Assembly (NCBI GenBank): GCA_027574665.1
Contig: CM050659.1
Coordinates: 377,001-441,000, forward strand
Reading direction: 5' to 3'
DNA: 64,000 bases
DNA from: Rhynochetos jubatus
Lineage: Eukaryota; Chordata; Aves; Eurypygiformes; Rhynochetidae
In this document: positions 54,380 through 64,000 of the stretch, in pieces
How positions within the stretch are numbered: position 1 is the first letter of the stretch
Layout of the letters: the number at the start of each line of letters is the position of its first letter
Made by a program: the position numbers and the translations under genes
The notes under the pieces: model-generated
Seen by the model: the letters and a program-made list of their open reading frames with translations, nothing else
What the model was told of the DNA's origin: nothing
Databases searched by the model: none

Positions 54380-55470
54380 AGAAAAAGTCCAACAGCCCCC
54401 CATAATTAGCTGTTCGTCTTATTTGTGTTCTGTTATCGACAAAATAAGACCTGTCAGTCTATAACAATATCTCTAAAAGAGGGCTCGCTTCGCTGCCATG
54501 TCTTATTCACAGCAATGTCCTGTCGGTAGCAGCAGGAACAGTAAAACACTTTGACACACAGTGCACACATTACAAAAGTGAAGTGTCATATCAAAAATGG
54601 CTGTAAACATTTTCACAGTCACGTCATTGCACGTTTGAAGGTGGGATATTTTTAGAGAATGTGACTCAATTTTCTTCTTTCCCTTCCTTCCACGTCTGGG
54701 CTGCCTAGAAGGGAAGAAGCGTCTACTTAATATGGCATTTCACTGGGCTGTTGTGGGCACAACTACAATAATCCTGTTTTTCTGAGCATGTTGCTCAACA
54801 GTCTATCACACAGCAATTAGACGTCAATGCAAGAGAACTATTTTGATTTTTGATCTAATATTAACTGAATTCTTAGGGTGTTTGTAAATTTGTAAACTGT
54901 AGTCTTCAAAGAATAAGATTGGGTGATCACAAATATCGCTGGGATGGGAAACTGTCTAGCTGATAGGCATCACATAATCAACTCGAAAATCTCATTTGAG
55001 TCTGGAATTACTGTAGTGTAAATCAGATTTAAATTCATGATTCAAGTATAATGACCTCCTGCATTACAAACCTCCCTGAGAGATATTTAATTAATAATGT
55101 GTATTAACTGTGACTATTTTGGCATATGTGTTGCATACACTTTAAGGTAGCCACAAAAAAAGCCTACAATGCAATGGCTGTAGGATGACGCATTTTTAAG
55201 GAGTTCTGCAACAACCTGCTTTGCTCCTTGCTGAATGCAAATAGCTGAGGGAATGACAGCTATCTCAGTTTTAGTAGAATCTTTATGATTTATAAGATAA
55301 TGATAATTTTATTCTGCTGCCAGCACAGAGCACTTTGCAGACTGATATCAAGGTTAATTGTCACTTTGAGAAGTGAAGTACAGTCTGCCAACCTGATGCT
55401 CTGCTCAGCTGAGAAAGATAATTGTTATTCAAGTAGTATTTAAATGAGCCCAAATGCCAATAAATACACA
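54380..55470. promoter_or_regulatory. Candidate intronic conserved non-coding or enhancer sequence
   Basis: About 1.1 kb with more even composition than the neighbouring intron and few simple tracts. It has a dense mix of homeobox-like cores (TAATTA, TTAATTAATAATG, ATAATGATAATTTTAT), CRE/AP-1-like pieces (TGACGCA, GTGACTCA) and WGATAR boxes. The style is that of a vertebrate developmental enhancer. This is an impression, not an alignment, and conservation has not been tested. Confidence 0.3.
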
Positions 55471-58268
55471 ACCAAAATATTTAAATTTTTTTTCTCTCAT
55501 GTTAATTCACTGTGCTAGAGCCTGAGGTCATCACTGTGTCTAAATATCACTGATGGATGCTGTAGTGAAAACAGGCTATTTACAGAATTTAAAAGGAGTG
55601 GGTTTCCTCCAGTGTGGGCTGCGGGGAAATACTTTAAACTTGAGTTCCTCTTGTCAACACATCCTAATTCTTTTATGTCTGTGGTTGCTTTTAGCAGTTG
55701 TACTGTTACCTTATATACGACTCCGTATGCACTGTGACCCAAGCTTATTGGCACGTCTGAGAGGTTTGCAATTTGTACTATACCTTGCAATTCTTAGGGT
55801 TACTCCTTGTTCCACGTATTTTACATCGATTCTAAAGACAAGTGTCTCCCACACACACACTAGATTTGGGGAATTGTAAGCAGCCCAGTGGCTATAGAAA
55901 TAACATAGAAACATGCAAATATTGCTATAAATAAGTAGGTTGGTGTTTTTCTGTATCCTTGGGAGCTGTGAAACTTTTTAAGGGAGCTGTTCAGCCATAT
56001 GAAATGGTGTAGTCCTATTCCAGAGAGCCACGAGGCTGTCCCAAAATCTGGGACTGGCTCTGTTTAATTTACGTAACCCCTTTCAACTTAGAGTCTTCAA
56101 AATTAAGATTTTACTGTGTAGCTTTTCCTCTTTTTGAAATATTTTAATTGAACACAACACATACACCTTTTTCTACCTGCTGGTCCCCTGGAGATTTTTT
56201 CTTGTGCTGTTTAAAAATTATTAGCTGCATGGGTCTTTCAGCCTTGAGAATTGCGAATTTATTTTGGTGCAGCAGTAGTTCTGTCTAAATACTTGTACTT
56301 GCTGTTCTTTTCTGTGCTGCCAAGCTGGCTTTTTCCTTATTCACATGAAAACTTCAGCGTTTATGTTCAGTGATTTGTTATTGCTAATATTTCAGTGAAG
56401 TGGGTTATGTTTGTTTGGTTTCTATTTAGAATATTAATTTGATTCAATTTTTGGACTAAATTAATAACTGATGTAACTCTACTAGGCAGAGTATATTGTA
56501 AATATGTCTAAAATTTGCACAGTAAAATAGAATAGTTATTTTTAAGACTTTAAAAAATAAAGATAAAATACACTTACCTTAGTTTTTTGTGTGAAGGGAA
56601 TGATTTTTGCCATGAATCCATAAATTCCTGGCTAAGGTGTTTGCATATTCCTATTATAGGAGGACAGCTCATTACTTAGGGGTAAGAGACCACTTTCTTA
56701 TTAATTTAATCTTGTTATATAAAATGCATTATAGTCCTGTGGCTAAGAAACATAAATTCTTCACTGGATTGTTTTCACTCCTAAACACTTCCGTACGTTT
56801 TTGTAACATTTTTAGATTCTGTATGGCTTAGTAGCTTTCCACATGACTAATGAAGATTTTAACAAACAAAATGGAAAAGGGCCAACTTGTAATGGTTAGT
56901 GCAGTAGCATAGTCAGCCATACACGGTTTGTTTGTTATAGCTCAGCAATAGAACAATGTTTCAAAGAGAAGACATGCGGAGACGATTAGTAAGTACCACA
57001 GTGATGTGAAACTGTCCAACTACAGAAGCAGTCTAGCTGGGTTATTCATACGAATACTTCAGTATGTGCTTATGTTTTTCTTATCGTAAGGGGAGCCGAT
57101 AACGTCTAATTTTAGTAGCCATTTATACGGAGTTACTAAGAAAAATAAATGAATGGGATTTTTTTGTTGCTTTTTTTTTCCCCTGGATAAATGGTTGCAT
57201 TGTAGAAGTGTAGAAAATGCTACATGTTGTACGAACTACCAAACCAATTAGAGCTTACTTTATGCAAATATGAAAAGGTGAAAAATATCTGGCAGGATGA
57301 CAGTTACTGTTAAGCAATAAAATGTTTATCAGATATTTATCAAAGGTATAGATAAATAACTTCAGGATTTATATTGTAGAAATTACAAAGGCTGTAAAAT
57401 GAACATCCTTTCTGATGGTGTATTGATTAAAATGAAGAAATGGAATCAGAAATAGCAATGCTGTGTGATAAGTAATGGAGAGGATTAAGTTGCATGATAG
57501 TTGTTACAGCTTTTCAATCTATTTTGCTGAATTTGTTGCAAGCAGGCTTTAAAACAAACAAAAAAAAAAACCAACACCAAACAAACCCAAACCCAGAACA
57601 CAGCCAGGAAGAAGAAAACAAAGCAAAACCCAAAAATGTTACTGATTTTACATAAGAATCCAAACGTAGTTGATTCATAAAACTGTGCTGTTGCTTGGTC
57701 AGTTGAATAAAAAAAACCTCTTCATATTTCACTTTCAGAATTTTCGTTGTCCCTAACTAGTTCAGATATCATTCTGTGTCCTTCTGTGTCAAGTTTGAAG
57801 GTAGCATTCCACCATGAATTCTTCCTGGCTTCATCTCAGCCCTACAAAGTGGTCATTCTCTTGAGAATTCAGTATCAAATACAGAATGCTTATATAGTGA
57901 ATAGAAGGAGGTATATTTGCGGTTTATCTGTGGAGAGACAATATATTAGTGTCTGTTTTTCAAGAGTAAATGCCATTCAGTCCTAAAATTTCCATTGAGT
58001 TTACAGATTAATTTTGCTCACCATTTTACTCGCCCTTTAGCAAAACAATTGGCTTGCAAGCCTTATGCTGTTTTCTTCCAGCTTCTGCTCTGTGTTCTTT
58101 CATCCCTTTGATACAGTGATTTGAATCATCAGCTTTATCTAAATATTCAGGCTACAAAAGCTGATGAATTGTTTGAATTAATTTTAAACCGATTTTAATT
58201 TAAAACTGTCCAGATAGATTTTTGAATTCTTTAGTTTCTGTCTTATTTAGGGTTATATTAAGTCTATT

Positions 58269-58300
58269 GATTTTAAATCAATGTGATTTTAAATCAATGT
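58269..58300. repeat. Perfect 16-base tandem duplication
   Basis: The unit GATTTTAAATCAATGT occurs twice in direct contact (58269-58284 and 58285-58300). Each unit contains a near-palindrome (GATTTTAAATC). Confidence 0.93.
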
Positions 58301-58579
58301 AAACCTTGTTTCTAGATGTTCCTGCAGCTTTTTGACTGGTTTAGCTACAAATAGTCTTAAATCATGTGTTTTTCTTGAACAGTGCTATCTTATGCACAGA
58401 CTAGCCTTCAGCTAGATGTCCATTTTGCTACTTTCTTACTTAGTTCTTATTGAAGAAAAAATAGAAAGTCCAGAAGCTTAGTGTGTTGGAGAAATGTCAA
58501 ATAACCATAGTTAACTTCTTTGCTTTTACAAATTTTAATGGTTTCAATGATTTTATTTGAGGGGAGTGTATTGGGTGTG

Positions 58580-59510
58580 TGTGGTGGGGATTTGGTAGTG
58601 GCAGAGAGGCCACATGGGTGGCTCCTGTGAGAAGCTGCTAGAAGATTCCCTGGCTACAAGTTACACCTGTCTCTGGCCAAGGACAAGCCAATTAGCACCT
58701 CTGTGATTAACACATTGAAGAAGGGAAAAAGAATAGTTGAAACCTGGAGCAGAGAGGGGAGTGGGATGTGAGTGAGACAGCCAGGCAGATACCCAGGTCA
58801 GTGCAAAAAGGCAGGGTGGAGGTGGCTGGAGCAGAGGTTCCCCTGCAGCCCATGGTGAGAGGTCAGGCTCTGCCCCTGCAGCCATGGAGGGTCACGGGGG
58901 AGCAGAGACCACCCTGCAGCCCGGGGAGGGCCCCATGGCAGAGCAGGGGGATGTGCCCGAAGAGCCTGTGACCCTGTGGAAAGCCCACACTGGAGGGCAG
59001 GCTGCTGCTGAAGGATTGCATCCTGTGGGAGGGACCCATGCAGTTTGTGAAGAACTGCAGCCTGTGGGAAGGATTCATGTTGGAGAAATTAGTGGAGGAC
59101 TGTCTCACATGGGAGGGACCCCGCACTGTAGCAGGGGCAGAGTGTGAGCATCCCTCCCCTGAAGAGGAAGGAGCAGTGGAGACAACGTGTGCCCCCTGAG
59201 CTGCTGGGGGAAAAGAGGTAGAGAAATCAGTAGTAAAGTTCAGCCTAGGGAGAAGGCTGGCTGGGGGTGTGGGGGAGGTGTCTTAAGGTCTGGTTTTATC
59301 TCTTACTTCCTACTCTGACCAGATATGTAACTAATTAAATTGCTTTTTGTTCCCCAAGTTGAGTCTGTTTTGCCCATGACCATAATGGGTGAGTGACCCC
59401 TCCCTGTCCTTGTCTTGATGCACAAACTTTTCCTTGTATTTTCTCCTCCCCATCACACCAAGGGAGAATTGAGCAAGTGGCTGTGTGGTGCTTAGTTGCT
59501 GCCTGGGAGC
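58580..59510 (+). mobile_element. ERVL-type retroviral LTR, sense, probably solo
   Basis: The sequence follows, in order, an avian LTR family that I recall from neoavian genomes. It starts near TGTGGTGGGGATTTGGTAG, then GGCTCCTGTGAGAAGCTGCTAGAAG. A GC-rich midsection follows, with loosely repeated units around CCTGTGGGAAGG and CACTGGAG (about 58840-59150). Then come the GGAAGGAGCAGTGGAGACAA block and GGTTTTATCTCTTACTTCCTACTCTG. The U5-like end has AAGTTGAGTCTGTTTTGCCC and TGGTGAGTGACCCCTCCCTGTCCTTGTCTTGA-type sequence. No internal retroviral genes are next to it, so it is probably a solo LTR. Both ends are approximate and I saw no clear target-site duplication. The 67-87 codon open frames inside it are by-products of the GC-rich repeats. 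It is clearly diverged and looks old. It lies in the same orientation as UBE2E2. Confidence 0.85.
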
Positions 59511-59607
59511 GTTACTTTAACACAGATTTTTGGAGGCAAGTCAAGTTATGTCATACAAAGTCCTTTTTTATGTCACCTGCTGTACAGTTTTCATTAAAAT
59601 GAGATTA

Positions 59608-59973
59608 TGTAGAGAAGAGAAGGCTCAGGAGGATCTCATCAGGGTGTATGAATGCCTAGAAGGGTGGAAAGAAGATGGAGCCAGGCTCTTTTCAGTGGTG
59701 CCCAGTGACAGGACAAGAGGCAATGGGCACAAACTGAAACACAGGAGGCTCCATAGCTGAACATGAGTAAACACTTTTTCACTGTGAGAGTGACAGAGCC
59801 CTGACACAGGTTGCCCAGGGATGTTGTGGAGTCTCCATTCTTGGAGATACCCAGAAGCCATCTGGACGTGGTCTGGGGAAAGAGGCTGTAGATGGCCCTG
59901 CTTGAGCAGGGGGATTGAGCAAGATGACCTCCAGAGGTGCCTCCCAGCCTCAGCTGGTCTGTGATTCCATGAT
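59608..59973 (+). mobile_element. CR1 LINE 3' end fragment, sense
   Basis: This fragment carries the C-terminal tail of the CR1 second frame and the 3' untranslated region. It begins at GAGAAGAGAAGGCTCAGGAG and runs through the block that usually reads DGARLFSVVPSDRTRGNGHKL (present here in frame at about 59675-59736). It continues with the GTTGCCCAGGGATGTTGTGGAGTCTCC and GACCTCCAGAGGTGCC segments and ends in TGATTCCATGA. It is 5'-truncated, sense-oriented, and sits about 100 bases after the LTR. A well-preserved consensus suggests a younger age than the copy near 42.8 kb. Confidence 0.94.
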
Positions 59974-62900
59974 AATTACAACGTAATTTTTTTCCTTGTT
60001 GAAAAACATGAATATTCCAACTGTTTTTGATTTGACAGGTCAAGAAACCTAAGGGTCAGTTTATACACTTTTTATTTTGGTCTGAAACAAGGATGAGATG
60101 CAGTTTAAAAACAGACTGCAGAGGCTGGCTCATATTCTGTGAGTTTAGCTTTATTTCATATATAAACATATTAATTGCAGATTTTACTTTTGTTGCACCT
60201 TAAGAGCTCATGTGTAGTGTTAGAGCTGTGTATAGCTTGTGTTTGCAGAAAACTGATTGAAAGTAAAAGATGAAGTTAGAGGAGCTGTGGAATGGAAGTA
60301 TGAAACTTTTGCCCTTTTTGAATTGACTGTTAACTTGTTCTGATATTTAAATTTGATAATTAAACCTCTGATTAAATACTTCGCAGAACTATTTTGTTTG
60401 AGCAACATGCACCTAATTTAACTCACCTGGATTGTACAATTTTATAATTAGGCTTTTAGGAAATTAAATTTGCCAACTGTTGTCTTTTTAACAGCGAGGT
60501 TTAATGCTGTTAAGTGCTTTCACTTGGTTGTTTCAGTGAAGTATATATACAGTCATGAAGAACTCTGTTCTTTAACATGAATGTTTATTTTTTTTCCACA
60601 CGGAGAAGTTACTAGATTCATTTGCATTTATTGCATTCCCTTTTTGAATCAAAACCCGAGAGTCAACCAGTTCTTTAAGGCTTTCTAAATACATGGAGCT
60701 GAAATCCCTCTTAAGTATGTAACCTGTTTCATATATTCATATATAACCCCAGATACAGGAAGAGGTCAATCAGTGACTAACCTCAGGGTGATCCTGCAGA
60801 ATTGCCAGCCCCCTGTTACCAGTGGTGGTGTGGCTCCTGGTCTGCACAACCTGCCTTAGCACTCTCTCCCTGGCAGAGACTAGTAAGTGGTTAAAAAAAA
60901 CCCACCCATGTTACTCAAAATGTTCTTTTATATTGGAACAGTAAACATACTAGTCCTTTTATTTGCTTCTAAAAGCAGGAACTAAATAGCTTAGCAAAAA
61001 ATGAGTAAATTATATACTTAAACTTCAGTTGCCTGACAATAGTATTCAGTCAGCAAAAAAAGGCCTTGCTGATGAGACACTGGGCATCTTGAAGTTTAGA
61101 CGAAGAACTGACATTGAATAAGCAAATGAAAAGTCTGGACCTGTACTGGCCCTGTACAGTCATGACACATCTCACTGTACTAAGTTCCTGAAGATGGTTC
61201 TTAAGAGGCAGGAGTGGCATTCCTGACATGGAAAATAGAAGCATCTTTCACCAAAGATGGGGATGAAGAAATGATCTGAGGGATGTGTGAAATGCTACTG
61301 ATTTGTATAGGGAGGGATTCACCTTCTAAAAGGTTGAGAGATGCTGACTTAGCATACAGACTACATTAAAGAAAAAGTTATGCAGTGATTTTTTTTTTTT
61401 TTTGTTCGACAAATGTACGCATATGTTTGTTTGAAAGACTGTTTCAGATTAATATAAATGTAATTTGGGCTTAAAATTTATTTTTAAACTTACAAAGTTT
61501 AAGAAGAAAGTTTAAAAATTGACAGCCATGTATTTTTTTTAAAACCATGTTTCTTCTGTATCAGCACTTCAGAACAAAACAAACAACAACAATAAAAAAC
61601 CACCCAAACCCTGAATCTTTTAAAGGGTCCCTTTGTAGGGCTGCACATGAAGGCTAGGTATATTGATCAGTCTGGAATGCAGTTTTTGCATCATTTTGGT
61701 GTTTTGGTTTTTTTTTTCTCCTTCAATTTAACCAAATAGCAACAAAAAATTAGTTGTTCCTTGCAGTCCATTAACTTTATAAACCACTTAGATTTCATTT
61801 GCAGACAATTTGGTCCATTCTTTTTACTGCAAAACTTTGATTCTCTAATCTTCAAGGCCTAACAGTTAATGCTGGTGACTTTCATTTGATCGTCATGCTC
61901 TCAACAATTTTGTTATTAAAGTTGAAATTTTATTATTTAATTACAGTTTAAGGGAGAGCAGAAACTAACTTCAACATTATTTTAGATAAGGATAACAATG
62001 AGAGGGATGCCCTGTTACTGACAGTTCAAGTACAGCTTAAGAGATATTTTCCTGAGTTAACCCTGTCTAAAGAGCCACGTGATTCCTCATGTAACAAGTA
62101 AAGATTCCTGAAAAGGCTCTTCAAAATAGCTTTTAAATTGCTATCCAATTTGAAATAACTGATCCAGGGGATAAATTTAACAAGAATACCTTTAGCGCCA
62201 ATTGGCTTTCATATAAACATTCATGCGGTAAACAATCATATGTTTAAGCAAGAATTCTTTAGTTCTTGTGGGCAGTGAACCTGTTCATCATTAAAAATGC
62301 TAGCAATAGAGCATGTGACATACCAGTGACCTTTTCATACCGCAGAAACTAAAAGAAACTGTAATAACCAAGTAATCCAGATAAAAGTTGAAATGAAGGG
62401 GAAAACTGAGTGTATTCGTTGGGACTTCACTGGGTTCCATGAAAAGGGTAAGAATTTATATCAAGATCAATCACTGAATTGTAGTTGCATTTTTGACTAT
62501 ATATTGTCTGCAGCAGAATTTGGGAAAAATACTCATTGTAATGCTAATTCCCTAAAATACTCTTTATTTGCCTTAATGCCATTAGTATCTTGGATGCCTG
62601 AAGCTGAGAGCATCTTTCTTACTCCAAAAGCTTCCATTCTGTCTTCCTAAGTGCTTGGAAAACTAGCTATTTAACGTCGTTGGTAAGAAGATGTCCATCC
62701 CTTGTGTTGTTTCATGGTTTATCGTAGCCACTTCAGTTACTTCCCTTTGTTTATTTACATTCTGCTACTTGTTGCAGAGGGGCGGTAAGCCCTCCAGACT
62801 AGTCACTTAGGTCTGTACAGCTAAAATGAACAATACTAAAGTGTGTTCCTGCGCCATAAAATTCAGTTGTTAATATTACTTAGGTATTAGAACCGTCCGT

Positions 62901-64000
62901 CAAGGCTTTGGGCAGCATCAACCAGTATTCTCCTGGACAAATCCTGAGCATGGCTGGGGAGAAGGAAGGCTGAAAGACATTCCCACCCAGCAGTTGCATA
63001 CTTTGAAGGGTAAGGGAGTACGGACACAGGCTGTTCTGTGCCAGCTGGCCTCGGTGCCAACAGACAGTCCTGGCATGTTTAATTTACTGTTATAGGCACA
63101 GTCTCTGTTTTATACACCGCTGCAAACAGAAACCATGCGAATCTGGGCACCTAGCCGTGCTGAGGGCATGTATGAGGGGTTATGTATCATTTGTCTGTTA
63201 GAATACTTCCAGCTTTTCCCCTTACTGTTGGGGGCTGTTGAAAGAGTAACTTTCATACCTGCGATTGGGCTGTATTTACTTAGCACAAGAGGCGCCAGCT
63301 GATGTGGGGAAATACCTCCGTGGGGCACGGTTTTGCATCATTTTCTAGACAGGATGTTTTGGGAATGTAACTCTCTTCTGAATGCAACGTTGTGTTAGTA
63401 TTTTGGTATTGCTCTGCAGCAATAATATGGTTATTCATGTCTCTTATGAACTTAACAATGATGTTAAAAGGTGATGGAAATGTTATGAAAATCATGTGTG
63501 AATTGAGAAGCATCCCATGTGCTGAAAGGGAAAAAGGGAACTACGTCCCTGGCTTGTACCAAGAGATCAGAATTTTGGTGTGTGAGGCCAGCTGGCTTCC
63601 AAGAAATATCACCCATACCCCATTTCATTGTTTGGGGCTCTTGGCATTGACGATGGTCACTGTTGCTGGCCTTGCAGTGTGGAAAGAACATTCCAAGGCT
63701 GTCACTCTAGGCATGCCCCTGTCGACTTTTCAGATTACATCAAAAAGTGATATGAGGGGAAAGGGGGTATGTGTGGGGTGGAGTGCTAGTATCACACTTG
63801 TAGCTTGTGTTGACCAGAAATACAGGGCTTCACTTTGCAGTGGCAGAAAATGATTCTTTTGTAAGTTTAACTTCTCAGATATCAAGCGTCTGAGGAGAGT
63901 TTCCATCCTCTCCCTAAGCAGAGCGGTTGTTAACCTGGTCAAAAGTTACCAACATGTGCATGATAATTCTTTAAATGGCTGCTCAGTGACTTTTTACAGG

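Larger units (their letters stand above)
43493..64000 (+). other. UBE2E2: UBE2E2 large intron, continues past window
   Basis: From the donor at 43493 to the end of the window I found no following UBE2E2 exon. None of the expected next peptide (GPKGDNIYEW, VYEGGVFF, YPFKPPK) is seen. UBE2E2 is known as a gene with very long introns in vertebrates. The intron is AT-rich, with scattered T/G- or A/C-rich simple tracts (about 51517-51575, 52678-52735, 53310-53356, 53687-53730, 57555-57620, 61575-61612). It also holds the elements listed separately. Short open frames up to 153 codons look like chance. Confidence 0.85.

Noticed and set aside
58884-59147. 87-codon open frame with a repetitive peptide
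   Set aside because: It lies inside the ERVL-type LTR and follows the internal repeat units.
63392-63853. 153-codon open frame on the + strand in the UBE2E2 intron
   Set aside because: No recognisable domain, signal or homologue, no supporting splice sites, and a length that can occur by chance in 64 kb read in six frames.
43493-64000. Search for the next UBE2E2 exon (GPKGDNIYEW and onward)
   Set aside because: No such peptide was seen by eye in this range; it is expected beyond the window.

Overview
The window looks like nuclear DNA from a bird. It is AT-rich, non-coding vertebrate sequence with CR1 LINE copies (the dominant avian retrotransposon, ending in the typical ATTCTATG repeats), avian-type retroviral LTRs and one GC-rich CpG-island promoter. 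The LTR at about 58.6-59.5 kb resembles ERVL-type LTRs that I associate with neoavian birds rather than chicken. That placement is from memory of the families, not from a search.

Layout. Positions 1 to about 30.7 kb show no recognisable gene and read as intergenic DNA. They hold an antisense retroviral LTR (~904-1637), a short antisense CR1 tail (~7498-7630), a long sense CR1 copy with internal deletions (~18785-20951), and an isolated GC-rich block flanked by a 7-base direct repeat (23738-24082). A CpG island of nearly 2 kb follows at ~30.76-32.66 kb, with GC boxes, an inverted CCAAT box and an AP-1-like site. I infer that it is the promoter and untranslated first exon of the one gene I can identify.

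That gene is UBE2E2, a class III ubiquitin-conjugating enzyme (E2), on the + strand. Two coding exons lie in the window: 36031-36206 (start codon and the disordered N-terminal extension) and 43442-43492 (first helix of the UBC fold). The codon phase matches perfectly across the splice, and both junctions keep GT/AG. The catalytic cysteine and the rest of the UBC domain lie beyond the right edge, so the window holds only the 5' part of the gene. Everything from 43493 to the end is its next intron, which contains a strong G-quadruplex motif, an ERVL-type LTR, a CR1 3' end and some candidate conserved non-coding sequence.

I found no convincing novel biological system. The best leads for a second look are the lysine-to-glutamate difference in the UBE2E2 tail, the choice between candidate first-exon donors, the GC-rich block with flanking direct repeats, a nested stem-loop at ~44.25 kb, and intronic stretches that look like regulatory DNA. 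I saw no tRNA, rRNA or CRISPR array.
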